From NCBI RefSeq assembly GCF_014647975.1, contig NZ_BMQF01000006.1, positions 62,001 through 126,000 of the forward strand: a DNA stretch of 64,000 bases, in the 5' to 3' direction. The DNA is from Streptomyces fumigatiscleroticus. Lineage in GTDB: Bacteria; Actinomycetota; Actinomycetes; Streptomycetales; Streptomycetaceae. The notes beneath the pieces are model-generated. The model worked only from the letters and a program-made list of their open reading frames with translations. It did no database searches and was not told the origin of the DNA. The translations under genes were made by a program, and so were the position numbers. Every line of letters starts with the position of its first letter. The first letter of the stretch is position 1. This document shows, in pieces, positions 48,587 through 57,451 of this stretch.

Positions 48587-49897
48587 TCACCCGGTCGTGC
48601 ACACCGTCCCGTCGAGCGTGAAGGAGCCCGGCGCCGCGCTGTTGCCCGAGTGGGTCGCCTGGTAGCCGATGGTGACGCTCGCGTTCGGCGCCAGAGTGGC
48701 GTTGTAGGCGGCGTTGGTGGCCGTGACCGCGCCGGAGGCCGGCGCGTAGGTGGCGCCCCACCCGTTCGTGATGGTCTGGCCGGCGGGCAGGGTGAAGCCG
48801 AGCCGCCAGCCGTTCACCGTCGCCGTACCGGTGTTGGTGATCGTCACGGACGCGGTCAGACCCGTGTTCCAGGCGCTGGTCGTGGCGGTCACCTTGCAGG
48901 CCCCCGCCGGGGGCTGGGGCGTCGTGCCGCCGTCCAGGCCGAAGAACGTGAGCACGCGGGCGCCCATCCCCCAGGCGTAGACGTTGTGGCCGGTGCCCTG
49001 GAGGCTGATCGCCTCGACGGGGGCCCGGTCACCGGTGGAGCCGTAGCGGGTGCGCGTCCAGCCGGCGGCGGGCGAGTCGGTGGCGGCCGGGGTCTGGCCG
49101 GTGCCGAGCACGTCCGTCCACTGCTCGATCTCCTCGCCGAAGTTGGGGTAGCGCAGGGTGTCGTCCTGGGTGCCGTGCCACAGCTGCATCCGGGGCCGGG
49201 GGCCGGTGTAGCCGGGGTAGGCGCCGCGGACCAGGTCGCCCCACTGCTGCGGGGTGTGGTTCACCGTGCCGCCCGCGCAGGCGCTGTTCCACTCGGAGCC
49301 GTCGGTGGTGGCGAAGCAGCCGAACGGCACGCCCGCGAAGGCGGCACCCGCGGCGAAGACGTCCGGGTAGTCGCCCAGCAGCACGTTGGTCATCATCGCG
49401 CCGGAGGAGATGCCGGTGGCGAAGATCCTGCTCCGGTCGGCGTCGTAGGTCCGGGTGACCCAGTCGACCATCGACTTGATGCCGACCGGGTCGCTGCCGC
49501 CGTCGCGGCGCAGCGCCTGCGGCGAGGAGACGTCGAAGCACTTGCTGGCCCGGGTGACCGAGGGGTACACGACGATGAACCCGTATCGGTCGGCCAGGGA
49601 GGCGTACTCGGTGCCGGAGTACATCGCCGGCCCGGAGCCCGTGCAGTAGTGCACGGCCACCACGACCGCCGGGTGGGCGGTGACGCCCTGGGGCACGTAC
49701 ACGTACATCTGGAGACCGCTGGGGTTCGGGCCGAAGTCCGTGACCTCGGTCAGCGTCGCGGCCGGCACCTGGGTGCGGGCCGAGGCCGCGGGGGCGGTCA
49801 GGACCGTCGCCGCCAGCAACGGCAGCAGCGCGGCGAGCAGCGCGAGCAGCGCCGGGCGCAGCGGCCTCCTCGCGGTGCGGTGGGGGGTGGGGAACAC
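48587..49897 (-). CDS. Secreted CE1-type esterase with CBM2
   Basis: A 436-residue exported esterase annotated in relatives as PHB depolymerase-like. After the signal peptide (cut after AASA, residue 40) comes an alpha/beta hydrolase with nucleophile S164 in ATGISSGAMM. The C-terminal CBM2 (about 335-436) starts ACKVTATTSAWNTGLTASV and binds cellulose or xylan. Together they suggest an acetylxylan or feruloyl esterase, or polyester hydrolase, working on plant cell walls. The GTG at 49895-49897 follows AAGGGAG. A CebR-like box lies about 90 bp upstream. Confidence 0.9.
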   Translation of the reverse strand: MFPTPHRTARRPLRPALLALLAALLPLLAATVLTAPAASARTQVPAATLTEVTDFGPNPSGLQMYVYVPQGVTAHPAVVVAVHYCTGSGPAMYSGTEYASLADRYGFIVVYPSVTRASKCFDVSSPQALRRDGGSDPVGIKSMVDWVTRTYDADRSRIFATGISSGAMMTNVLLGDYPDVFAAGAAFAGVPFGCFATTDGSEWNSACAGGTVNHTPQQWGDLVRGAYPGYTGPRPRMQLWHGTQDDTLRYPNFGEEIEQWTDVLGTGQTPAATDSPAAGWTRTRYGSTGDRAPVEAISLQGTGHNVYAWGMGARVLTFFGLDGGTTPQPPAGACKVTATTSAWNTGLTASVTITNTGTATVNGWRLGFTLPAGQTITNGWGATYAPASGAVTATNAAYNATLAPNASVTIGYQATHSGNSAAPGSFTLDGTVCTTG

Positions 49898-49982
49898 GTC
49901 CTTGCTCCCTTCTTCCGGTCGGGTGTCTTCCGATGGGGTGCTGCGGCGTTCGCCGAGCATGGTGGCATGAGCATGACTTCCG

Positions 49983-49996
49983 TGGAAGCGCTCCCA
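49983..49996. promoter_or_regulatory. CebR-like box TGGAAGCGCTCCCA
   Basis: This 14-bp site matches the cellulose-utilisation repressor box TGGGAGCGCTCCCA at 13 positions. It stands between the divergent esterase-CBM2 and pectate lyase genes. Confidence 0.65.
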
Positions 49997-50044
49997 CAAA
50001 GTTCGCTAAAGGAACAGCCGTCGGGAGCCGTGCTGCGCGAGGCG

Positions 50045-50073
50045 TTGACTAGAAAGCGCTTGCCCCCTACGGT
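50045..50073 (+). promoter_or_regulatory. Pectate lyase promoter with LacI-type operator in the spacer
   Basis: TTGACT (50045-50050) and TACGGT (50068-50073) are 17 bp apart, a good sigma-70-type promoter. Its spacer contains GAAAGCGCTTGC (50052-50063) with an AAGCGCTT core, so a LacI-type repressor there would block transcription. The leader is about 145 nt long. Confidence 0.65.
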
Positions 50074-50224
50074 CCGTTCAGCGATGCGACCCGTCGGCAT
50101 CCCGCCCTCGCCCATTGGCCAGGATGTCGCGCGGAGTTCACATCCATGACCCGCAGCGAACCGCGATATCCCCATCGAGCCGCGACACCCCCGACCGCGA
50201 CACACGACAGAAGGAATCCGGGAC

Positions 50225-51031
50225 ATGACTTCCGCACCACGTCCACGCATCCGCGGACGCGCGCTGACCGGCGCCCTGGCCGCTCTCGGCCTCGCGCTTG
50301 GCATGATCACGACAGCAGGCGCGCTCTCTCCCGCCGGCGCCGCCACCTGGCCCACCGCCACCGGCAGCCAGGCCGTCTCCTCGACCATCTCGCTGTCCGG
50401 CACCAAGGACTACGGGATGAAGCGCCTGTACGGCACCGGCGACCTGGGCAGTGACAGCCAGGACGAGGACCAGGGCCCCATCCTGGAGCTGGCCGCGGGC
50501 ACCGTCCTGAAGAACGTCATCATCGGCTCCCCCGCCGCGGACGGCATCCACTGCCTGGGCAGCTGCACGCTTCAGAACGTCTGGTGGGAGGACGTCGGCG
50601 AGGACGCGGCGACGTTCCTGGGCTCGTCGTCCTCCAACGTCTACACCGTCTCCGGCGGTGGCGCGAAGGAGGCCGGCGACAAGGTGTTCCAGTTCAACGG
50701 CGCCGGCACGCTGAACGTCTCCAACTTCGCGGTGAAGAACTTCGGCACCTTCGTCCGCTCGTGCGGCAACTGCAAGACGCAGTACAAGCGGACCATCAAC
50801 CTCAACACCATCGAGGCGACCTACAAGGGCAGCCGGCTCGTCGGCATCAACACCAACTACGGCGACAGCGCGACCCTGAAGGCCATCACGATCGTCGGGG
50901 ACACCAGCAAGAAGATCATCCCCTGCCAGAAGTACATCGGCAACAACACGGGGGCGGAGCCGAGCACCAACGGCACCGGCCCCGACAGCACCTACTGCAA
51001 GTACGCGTCGTCCGACATCACCTACAAGTGA
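50225..51031 (+). CDS. Secreted PL3 pectate lyase
   Basis: A 268-residue exported lyase. The signal peptide ends after SPAGAA near residue 40. The catalytic domain is a parallel beta-helix with KNVIIGSPAADGIHCLGSCTLQNVWWEDVGEDAATF, VFQFNGAGTLNVSNFAVKNFGTFVRSCGNC and YKRTINLNT, characteristic of PL3, including the calcium-binding DVGEDA segment. It cleaves pectate by beta-elimination. An ATG start is used. It is divergent from the esterase-CBM2 gene and the intervening operators suggest joint induction by plant material. A perfect hairpin follows the gene. Confidence 0.93.
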   Translation: MTSAPRPRIRGRALTGALAALGLALGMITTAGALSPAGAATWPTATGSQAVSSTISLSGTKDYGMKRLYGTGDLGSDSQDEDQGPILELAAGTVLKNVIIGSPAADGIHCLGSCTLQNVWWEDVGEDAATFLGSSSSNVYTVSGGGAKEAGDKVFQFNGAGTLNVSNFAVKNFGTFVRSCGNCKTQYKRTINLNTIEATYKGSRLVGINTNYGDSATLKAITIVGDTSKKIIPCQKYIGNNTGAEPSTNGTGPDSTYCKYASSDITYK

Positions 51032-51066
51032 TCCCACCACAAGTGATCGCACCGCGCTGAACCCAA

Positions 51067-51112
51067 GGCGGCCGTACGGAGCGCTTCCCCCACGGCGTTC
51101 CGTACGGCCGCC
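51067..51112. terminator. 14-bp hairpin between pectate lyase and PaaX genes
   Basis: GGCGGCCGTACGGA (51067-51080) and TCCGTACGGCCGCC (51099-51112) are exact complements around an 18-base loop between converging stops. Confidence 0.75.
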
Positions 51113-51118
51113 GTGCCG

Positions 51119-51874
51119 TCATCGCGGCGCCCGCCTCCCCATCGCCTCCATGAGTTCGCGCTGGTAGCCGGTGTACGCGGCGCGCAGCGCCGGGCCCGGC
51201 CAGTCGGCGGGCAGCAGTCCGGGCGGCAGGACGGGGTCGGCGAGCAGATGGCGCACCACGGCCGCGTAGGCGGTGAGGCGGTCGGCCGGGTCGCCGGCCT
51301 CCGCCACATGGGCCAGCAGGGCACGGGCCGTGGCGGACCAGTCGCCGAGCGGCCACAGGGCCGCCGCCAGCTCGCGCGCCGGCCCCTCCGGACGGCCCGT
51401 CCAGCACTGGGCCACCCGGCCGAGATCGCCGGGCAGGCTCCGGCAGAGATTGGCGGGGCGCAGCCAGACGCCCTCACGGAGTTCGGCGAGCCGGAGAGCC
51501 GACAACCGGGCGCGCAGACCGGCCCGTTCGGCGGGGCCGCGGCCGGTCGCCGTGATCACCACCATCTCCCAGTCGCCCTCCCACGCGCGCGTGTGCGGCC
51601 GCACGGCGTCGTCCTGGCGGCGCCGGCGGTCCAGCAGACGGTCGCTGAGCCGGTAGCCGGTCTCCGTGCGCCGCAGGTCACCGGCGGCGACCATGCGGCT
51701 GAGCGCCGCCCGTACCGTGGAGGCGCCGACGCCGAAGGGCTCCACCGAGCGCATCAGGTCCTTCACCGGCAGCTCGGGGGGGTGCGCGCCCAGCAGCAGG
51801 CTCAGCACGACCGACCGCGCGGACAGCGGACGCAGTGGGGGCTCGCCGGGCACCGCAGGCACGTTCCTCCGCAT
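51119..51874 (-). CDS. PaaX family transcriptional regulator
   Basis: A 251-residue regulator. The N-terminal winged helix includes VGASTVRAALSRMVAAGDLRRTETGYRLSDRLLDR, and the C-terminal domain resembles PaaX (WLRPANLCRS and YTGYQRELMEAM). PaaX proteins sense phenylacetyl-CoA or other acyl-CoA compounds. The ATG at 51872-51874 stands 8 bases after the -10 box TACAGT (51883-51888, minus strand), so the transcript is leaderless. It is divergent from an AidB-like acyl-CoA dehydrogenase with a 6-1-6 palindrome between them, and probably controls that gene. Confidence 0.85.
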   Translation of the reverse strand: MRRNVPAVPGEPPLRPLSARSVVLSLLLGAHPPELPVKDLMRSVEPFGVGASTVRAALSRMVAAGDLRRTETGYRLSDRLLDRRRRQDDAVRPHTRAWEGDWEMVVITATGRGPAERAGLRARLSALRLAELREGVWLRPANLCRSLPGDLGRVAQCWTGRPEGPARELAAALWPLGDWSATARALLAHVAEAGDPADRLTAYAAVVRHLLADPVLPPGLLPADWPGPALRAAYTGYQRELMEAMGRRAPR

Positions 51875-51906
51875 GGACGCGTACTGTAGTGGGCGCCTTC
51901 CACGTT

Positions 51907-51919
51907 GCAGCATTGCTGC
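51907..51919. promoter_or_regulatory. Palindrome GCAGCA-T-TGCTGC between PaaX and AidB genes
   Basis: A perfect 6-1-6 palindrome stands 30 bp before the AidB ATG and within 20 bp of the PaaX -10 box. Wider arms GTTGCA (51904) and TGCAAC (51934) suggest a second layer of symmetry. It is a good candidate for PaaX binding. Confidence 0.6.
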
Positions 51920-51948
51920 GGCCGTAGCGAGAGTGCAACACTCACCGT

Positions 51949-53643
51949 ATGGCCCACGGTCTCGAAGACACACGCGCCCACGAGCGGCAGCAGCGTCACG
52001 GGGAGCACGGCGGACCCGCGACGCACGACGTCACCAACCAGCCGCCTCCCCTGGCCCCGTACGACGCGTCCGAGGACACCGCCCTGCTGGAGGGCGTGCG
52101 GCGCGAGGGCGCCGGCTGGGCCGAGGAGGACCTCAGGCGGCTCGGCAGACGGGCCGGCAGCGCGGAGGCCCAGGAGTGGGGGGACCTGGCCAACCGTCAC
52201 GAACCCGTGCTGCGCACCCACGACCGGTACGGCAACCGCGTCGACGAGGTCGACCACCACCCCAGCTGGCACCACCTGATGCGGGTGGCCGTCGCCGAGG
52301 GACTGGCCGCCGCGCCCTGGGCGGACGACCGGCCCGGCGCCCATGTCGCCCGGACCGCCGGCGGACTGGTGTGGGGGCACACCGAGGCCGGACACGGCTG
52401 CCCCACGTCGATGACGTACGCGGCCGTCCCCGCGCTGCGCCGCCAGCCGGAGCTCGCGAAGGTGTACGAACCGCTGCTGACCAGCCGGTTCTACGACCCG
52501 GAGCTGAGGGTGCCCACCAAGAAGCGGGGCCTGCTGGCCGGCATGGGGATGACCGAGAAGCAGGGCGGCTCCGATGTGCGCACCAACACCACGACGGCCA
52601 CGCCGACCGTCGAGCCGGGCGTCTACACGCTGCGCGGGCACAAGTGGTTCACGTCGGCGCCGATGTGCGACGTGTTCCTGGTGCTGGCCCAGGCACCGGA
52701 CGGCCTGTCGTGCTTCCTGGTGCCGCGCGTACTGCCGGACGGCAGCCGCAACACCTTCCGCATCCAGCGGCTGAAGGACAAGCTGGGCAACCGGTCCAAC
52801 GCCTCCTCCGAGCCCGAGTTCGACCAGACCGTGGCCTGGCTGGTCGGCCCGGAGGGCCAGGGCGTCAAGACCATCATCGAGATGGTCAACTGCACCCGGC
52901 TGGACTGCGTGATGTCCTCGGCGACGCTGATGCGCAAGACGCTCGTCGAGGCGGGCCACCACGTACGGCACCGCAGCGCGTTCGGCGCCCGGCTGCTCGA
53001 CCAGCCCCTCATGCGCAACGTCCTGGCCGATCTCGCGCTGGAGTCCGAGGCCGCCACGACGCTCACGCTGCGGCTGGCCGGCGCGGCGGACCGGGCGGTG
53101 CGCGGGGACGCCGGGGAGGCGGCGTTCCGGCGGATCGCCACCGCCGTCGGCAAGTACTGGGTCACCAAGCGGGGGCCGGCGTTCACCGCAGAGGCCCTGG
53201 AGTGCCTGGGCGGCAACGGCTACGTGGAGGAGTCGGGCATGCCGCGCCACTACCGCGAGGCGCCCCTGCTGTCGATCTGGGAGGGCTCGGGCAACGTCAA
53301 CGCCCTCGACGTGCTCAGGGCGCTGGGCCGCGAACCCGCCACCGCCGAGGCCCTCTTCGGCGAACTGGCCGCCGCGCGGGGTGCGGACGCCCGGCTGGAC
53401 GCGGCCGTCGTCCGGCTCAAGGACCGGCTGGCCGACGGCTCCCCGGTGGGCGCCCGCCGCCTGGTGGAGCTGATGGCACTGACCCTCCAGGCCTCCCTCC
53501 TCGTCCGGTACGCCCCGCCCGCGGTCGCCGACGCCTTCTGCGCGACCCGGCTCGGCGGCGACTGGGGGTACGCCTTCGGCACCCTTCCCGACACCGCCGA
53601 CCTGGGCGCGATCCTGGAACGGGGGCTGCCCGGGGAGGGGTGA
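51949..53643 (+). CDS. AidB-like acyl-CoA dehydrogenase family protein
   Basis: A 564-residue flavoprotein, close to the length of AidB. GMGMTEKQGGSDVRTNTTTA is the FAD loop typical of AidB, and ECLGGNGYVEESGMPRHYREAPLLSIWEGSGNV is the matching C-terminal motif. AidB proteins protect DNA from alkylation in other bacteria, but some members simply oxidise acyl-CoA-like compounds. The N-terminal 40 residues (HERQQRHGEHGGPAT) are disordered-looking. No strong Shine-Dalgarno sequence precedes the ATG. It is divergent from a PaaX gene. Confidence 0.9.
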   Translation: MAHGLEDTRAHERQQRHGEHGGPATHDVTNQPPPLAPYDASEDTALLEGVRREGAGWAEEDLRRLGRRAGSAEAQEWGDLANRHEPVLRTHDRYGNRVDEVDHHPSWHHLMRVAVAEGLAAAPWADDRPGAHVARTAGGLVWGHTEAGHGCPTSMTYAAVPALRRQPELAKVYEPLLTSRFYDPELRVPTKKRGLLAGMGMTEKQGGSDVRTNTTTATPTVEPGVYTLRGHKWFTSAPMCDVFLVLAQAPDGLSCFLVPRVLPDGSRNTFRIQRLKDKLGNRSNASSEPEFDQTVAWLVGPEGQGVKTIIEMVNCTRLDCVMSSATLMRKTLVEAGHHVRHRSAFGARLLDQPLMRNVLADLALESEAATTLTLRLAGAADRAVRGDAGEAAFRRIATAVGKYWVTKRGPAFTAEALECLGGNGYVEESGMPRHYREAPLLSIWEGSGNVNALDVLRALGREPATAEALFGELAAARGADARLDAAVVRLKDRLADGSPVGARRLVELMALTLQASLLVRYAPPAVADAFCATRLGGDWGYAFGTLPDTADLGAILERGLPGEG

Positions 53644-53663
53644 GAGGCTCCCGGCCCCCGCCG

Positions 53664-54248
53664 TCAGCCCGTCTTCCGGCTCCACAGCGGGCCGAGACGG
53701 GCCCACTCGGTGTCCCACTCGTCCATGCGGCGGCGTTCCAGGCGGCGGCGCACGAGACCGCCGCCGGCGACGGGGACGGCCGCGGCGCTCACGCCCGCCA
53801 GGGTGCCGATCAGCGAGGCCCGCAGACGCGCCTCGGAGACGGTGGCGGGCCTGGCCACCAGGCTGCCCCGCTCGTCCGTCCACACGGTGACCCCGGTTCC
53901 CGCGGCGCTGCCGGCCCGGACCCGGAGGTGGCCCGAGCGGACGGTGCCGTCCGGGGCGGTCCACCGTGCCCGCGCCCACACGCGCTCGCCGCGGGACTCG
54001 CGCGCGTGCGAGGGGGGTTGTGCCGGGGCCGGCTCGGACAGCCGTGCCACGACGGGCCGCCACTCGGCGCGTTCGCGGGCCAGCCCGTGCTCGACGGACC
54101 TGCTCGCGGCCAGTCCGGCGAGCACCCCGGTGAGGACGGTGAGGACCCCGAAACCGAGCACCACCCAGGCCTCCACCGCGTCCGCCCGTCGTCTGAGCGG
54201 ATTGCGCCGCCAGCGCCACAGCCACACCTTCCGACCACGGAACGCCAT
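53664..54248 (-). CDS. Rv1733c-like membrane protein
   Basis: A 194-residue protein with two membrane segments, AWVVLGFGVLTVLTGVLAGLAAS and IGTLAGVSAAAVPVAGGGLV, separated by a soluble extracellular domain with ARARWTAPDGTVRSGHLRV. This layout is that of mycobacterial Rv1733c and its Streptomyces relatives; function unknown. The start codon ATG (54246-54248) has GAGGAGGG upstream, so the frame before it is not used. The gene converges on AidB with 20 bp between stops. About 290 bp follow before the next gene; they contain short repeats (GGCACAGTCCTC) but no gene. Confidence 0.82.
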   Translation of the reverse strand: MAFRGRKVWLWRWRRNPLRRRADAVEAWVVLGFGVLTVLTGVLAGLAASRSVEHGLARERAEWRPVVARLSEPAPAQPPSHARESRGERVWARARWTAPDGTVRSGHLRVRAGSAAGTGVTVWTDERGSLVARPATVSEARLRASLIGTLAGVSAAAVPVAGGGLVRRRLERRRMDEWDTEWARLGPLWSRKTG

Positions 54249-54541
54249 CGCAGGCACCCTCCTCGTGAACACGCGGCCATCCGGACTGCCCCTCCGTACG
54301 CAGGACGGCCGCCCGATGCTCACAGCAGATACCCCGACTCGGCGTTCCCACGGGTCCCTGGACCCCGCGGAGTTCGCGCGACGGCCCCGGCACAGTCCTC
54401 GGCACAGTCCTCGGCACGGCCCCCGACACGGCCCCCGGCCTGCGGCGGAGCCCCGCCGCGAGGTGACTGTCAGTGCCGGGGTGCAGACTGGCCGGTGTCC
54501 GAGACGAAGACGTCGACGATGACGTCGCGGAGGTGATCGGC

Positions 54542-55627
54542 ATGACCGAGGTGATGCTCGCCGTGGGCACCCGCAAGGGCCTGTTCATCGGGCGCCGGCG
54601 AGGGGGCACCTGGGAGTTCGACGACAGTCCGTACTTCAACGCCCAGGCGGTGTACTCCCTGGCCATCGACACCCGCGGCGCCACCCCGCGCCTACTGGCC
54701 GGCGGCGACAGCGCGCACTGGGGCCCTTCGGTGTTCCACTCCGACGACCTGGGCCGGACCTGGCACGAACCGGCCCGGCCCGCCGTCCGGTTCCCCCAGG
54801 ACACGGGCGCCTCCCTGGAGCGCGTCTGGCAGTTGCACCCGGCCGCCGCGGAGCCGGACGTGGTGTACGCGGGCACCGAACCGGCCGCGCTGTACCGCTC
54901 GGAGGACCGCGGCGAGAGCTTCACGCTCGTCCGCCCGCTGTGGGAACACCCCACGCGCTCCCAGTGGGTGCCGGGCGGCGGCGGTGAGGGCCTGCACACC
55001 GTCCTCACCGACGAGCGCGACCCCCGGGCCGTGACGGTCGCCGTCTCCACCGCGGGCGTGTTCCGCACGGCCGACGGCGGCGCGAGCTGGACCCCCTCCA
55101 ACTCCGGTGTGCAGGCGGTGTTCCTGCCGGACCCGCACCCGGAGTTCGGCCAGTGCGTGCACAAGGTCGCGCGGGACGCGGCGACGCCGGACCGGCTGTA
55201 TCTCCAGAACCACTGGGGCGTGTACCGCAGCGACGACGCGGGCGCGCACTGGACGGACATCGGCGAGGGCCTGCCGTCCACGTTCGGTTTCGCGGCCGCC
55301 GCCCACCCGCACCGGGGCGACACCGCCTACGTCTTTCCCATCACCGCCGACTCCGACCGGGTGCCCGCCGACCGCCGCTGCCGGGTCTACCGGACCCCGG
55401 ACGCGGGCAAGAGCTGGGAACCGCTCTCGGCGGGACTGCCGCGGCAGCACCACTACGGCACGGTGCTGCGCGACGCGCTGTGCACCGACGACGCGGATCC
55501 GGCGGGCGTGTACTTCGGCAACCGCAACGGAGAGGTGTACGCGTCGGCCGACGACGGCGACAGCTGGCGGCAGCTCGCGTGCCATCTGCCCGATGTGCTG
55601 TGCGTCCGCGCCGCGGCCGTCGGCTGA
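54542..55627 (+). CDS. Asp-box (sialidase/VPS10-like) beta-propeller protein
   Basis: A 361-residue protein without signal peptide, built of BNR or Asp-box repeats. Six copies of the SxDxGxxW pattern are seen: SDDLGRTW, SEDRGESF, TADGGASW, SDDAGAHW, TPDAGKSW and SADDGDSW. This gives a propeller similar to sialidases or sortilin, but sialidase active-site arginines are not evident, so binding is more likely than hydrolysis. GGAGG precedes the ATG at 54542. It stands just before ung on the same strand with 51 bp between. Function unknown. Confidence 0.87.
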   Translation: MTEVMLAVGTRKGLFIGRRRGGTWEFDDSPYFNAQAVYSLAIDTRGATPRLLAGGDSAHWGPSVFHSDDLGRTWHEPARPAVRFPQDTGASLERVWQLHPAAAEPDVVYAGTEPAALYRSEDRGESFTLVRPLWEHPTRSQWVPGGGGEGLHTVLTDERDPRAVTVAVSTAGVFRTADGGASWTPSNSGVQAVFLPDPHPEFGQCVHKVARDAATPDRLYLQNHWGVYRSDDAGAHWTDIGEGLPSTFGFAAAAHPHRGDTAYVFPITADSDRVPADRRCRVYRTPDAGKSWEPLSAGLPRQHHYGTVLRDALCTDDADPAGVYFGNRNGEVYASADDGDSWRQLACHLPDVLCVRAAAVG

Positions 55628-55665
55628 GCTCCCCACCGGTTTGCCGACAGCCGCTCCCGCGGCAG

Positions 55666-55679
55666 TAGGGTGACGCCCG
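55666..55679 (+). promoter_or_regulatory. Leaderless promoter -10 box of ung
   Basis: TAGGGT (55666-55671) ends seven bases before the GTG at 55679 without a Shine-Dalgarno sequence, which supports the GTG at 55679 rather than the one at 55670. Confidence 0.45.
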
Positions 55680-56356
55680 TGGCACCACGACCGTTGCATG
55701 AGATCGTCGAAGCGGGCTGGGCGAAGGCCCTGGAGCCCGTCGCCGGGCGGATCGCCGAGATGGGGGACTTCCTGCGCGCGGAGATCGCCGCGGGACGCAC
55801 CTATCTCCCCGCCGGAGCGAATGTCCTGCGCGCCTTCCAGCAGCCCTTCGACGACGTACGGGTCCTGATCGTCGGACAGGACCCGTACCCGACCCCGGGG
55901 CACGCGGTGGGGCTGTCGTTCTCGGTCGCGCCCGAGGTGCGTCCGCTGCCCGGCAGTCTCGTCAACATCTTCCGGGAACTCCACGCCGACCTGGACCTGC
56001 CCCAGCCGTCCAACGGTGATCTGACGCCCTGGACCGAGCAGGGCGTGCTGCTGCTCAACAGGGCGCTCACCACGGCCCCGCGCCGTCCCGGCGCCCATCG
56101 GGGCAAGGGCTGGGAGGAGGTCACCGAGCAGGCGATCCGGGCGCTGGCCGCGCGCGGCAAGCCCCTGGTGTCGATCCTGTGGGGCCGCGACGCCCGCAAC
56201 GTGCGCCCGCTGCTCGGCAACCTGCCCGCGGTGGAGTCCGCCCACCCCTCCCCCATGTCCGCCGACCGCGGCTTCTTCGGCTCCCGCCCCTTCAGCCGCG
56301 CCAACGAACTCCTGCTGCGGCAGGGCGGCCTGCCGGTGGACTGGCGCCTGCCGTGA
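55679..56356 (+). CDS. ung: Uracil-DNA glycosylase
   Basis: A 225-residue family 1 uracil-DNA glycosylase, the usual bacterial length. [22 protein letters not shown] contains the water-activating D68 and the uracil-binding pocket. [23 protein letters not shown] contains H189 and the DNA-intercalating loop. [10 protein letters not shown] carries the uracil-binding Asn. It removes uracil from DNA during base excision repair. The start is GTG, probably leaderless. The stop overlaps the GTG of a BadF-type kinase (GTGA), so the two are translationally coupled, an unexpected partner. Confidence 0.97.
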   Translation: MAPRPLHEIVEAGWAKALEPVAGRIAEMGDFLRAEIAAGRTYLPAGANVLRAFQQPFDDVRVLIVGQDPYPTPGHAVGLSFSVAPEVRPLPGSLVNIFRELHADLDLPQPSNGDLTPWTEQGVLLLNRALTTAPRRPGAHRGKGWEEVTEQAIRALAARGKPLVSILWGRDARNVRPLLGNLPAVESAHPSPMSADRGFFGSRPFSRANELLLRQGGLPVDWRLP

Positions 56357-57345
56357 CCGGGACCGGGGCGCCGGACGGCGGCGCCGGTTTCCTCGCCGTG
56401 GACTCGGGCGGCTCCGGACTGCGGGTGGCCGTCGGGACCGCGGAGCGCGGGCCGCTGGGGCGGCGCGCCTCCCGGGAGCCCGTGCGCACCGGTGCGCGGG
56501 GGATCGACCCCGGGCATCTGATGGAGCAACTGGTGCCGATGGCACGGGCGCTGACCGCCGGGACCGGGGTGGTGGCGCCGGACACCGTCGTCGTCGGCGC
56601 CGCCGGGCTCGCCACCCTCGGGGACGCGCTCCGCGCCGAACTGCCGGGCGCCCTGGCCCGGGAGCTGGGGGTGCGGACGGTCGCGCTGGTCGCCGACGCC
56701 GTCACCGCCTACGTCGGCGCGCTCGGACCGCGGCCCGGTGCCGTGATCGCCGCGGGCACCGGTCTGATCGCCGTCGGTACCGATCTGACCCGCTGGCAGC
56801 GCGCGGACGGCTGGGGCCACTTGCTGGGCGACTGCGGCTCCGGCGCCTGGATCGGCAGGGCGGGGCTGGAGGCCGCGCTGCGCGCCCACGACGGGCGGGA
56901 GGGCGGCTCCGGCCGGCTGCTGGACCGCGTACGAGAGCGGTTCGGGCCGGTGACGGCAGTGCCCGGCGCGCTCTATCCGCGCCCGGACCGCGCCGCCGTC
57001 CTGGCCTCCTTCGCGCCCCAGGTGGCCGCCTGCGCGGACGACGACCCCGTCGCCGCGGAGATCCTGCGCACCGCCGCCCGGCACATGGCCGACTCCGCCG
57101 CCGCCGTCTGCCCGCCCGCGGGCGAGCCACGCGTGGCGGTGACCGGTGGACTGCTCGCGATGGGCGACGCGCTTCTCGGCCCGCTGGACGAGGAGTTGGC
57201 GAAGCGGCTGCCGCACGCCCGCCGGGTGGCGGCCGAGGGCGATCCGCTGCACGGCGCGGTCCGGATCGCGACGGATCTGGCGACCGGTTCGCTCACCCTG
57301 CCGGGCGATGCGGCGATGCTGCATGTGGTCACCGGACCTGCCTGA
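56353..57345 (+). CDS. BadF/BadG/BcrA/BcrD family ATPase, GlcNAc kinase-like
   Basis: A 330-residue actin-fold kinase. [15 protein letters not shown] is the phosphate-1 loop, [14 protein letters not shown] phosphate-2, [16 protein letters not shown] the sugar site, and [10 protein letters not shown] the adenosine loop. The layout is that of N-acetylglucosamine kinases of the BadF type. The GTG at 56353 overlaps the ung stop, and this coupling fixes the start. It probably phosphorylates an amino sugar released from cell-wall turnover. The gap to the next gene (57346-57450) carries only the promoter of the CbiX-like gene. Confidence 0.87.
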   Translation: MTGTGAPDGGAGFLAVDSGGSGLRVAVGTAERGPLGRRASREPVRTGARGIDPGHLMEQLVPMARALTAGTGVVAPDTVVVGAAGLATLGDALRAELPGALARELGVRTVALVADAVTAYVGALGPRPGAVIAAGTGLIAVGTDLTRWQRADGWGHLLGDCGSGAWIGRAGLEAALRAHDGREGGSGRLLDRVRERFGPVTAVPGALYPRPDRAAVLASFAPQVAACADDDPVAAEILRTAARHMADSAAAVCPPAGEPRVAVTGGLLAMGDALLGPLDEELAKRLPHARRVAAEGDPLHGAVRIATDLATGSLTLPGDAAMLHVVTGPA

Positions 57346-57436
57346 TCACTTCTGATCCACAAGTAACTCATCAGACAAAAGCGGACGGATACCGCTCACC
57401 TGCACCCTCCCCGAACAGGGGAGCCCAGGAAGCCAG

Positions 57437-57451
57437 TAACATGCGGCGCCA
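57437..57451 (+). promoter_or_regulatory. Leaderless promoter -10 box of the CbiX-like gene
   Basis: TAACAT (57437-57442) is followed after 8 bases by the ATG at 57451, with no ribosome-binding site. Confidence 0.42.

Noticed and set aside
54473..54541. A possible small MoaD-like gene before the Asp-box gene
   Set aside because: Only about 23 codons are open before the ATG at 54542 and no MoaD C-terminal GG is seen.
51666..55323. Very long frames on both strands over the AidB region
   Set aside because: They are high-GC shadows; the AidB, Rv1733c-like and Asp-box motifs lie in other frames.
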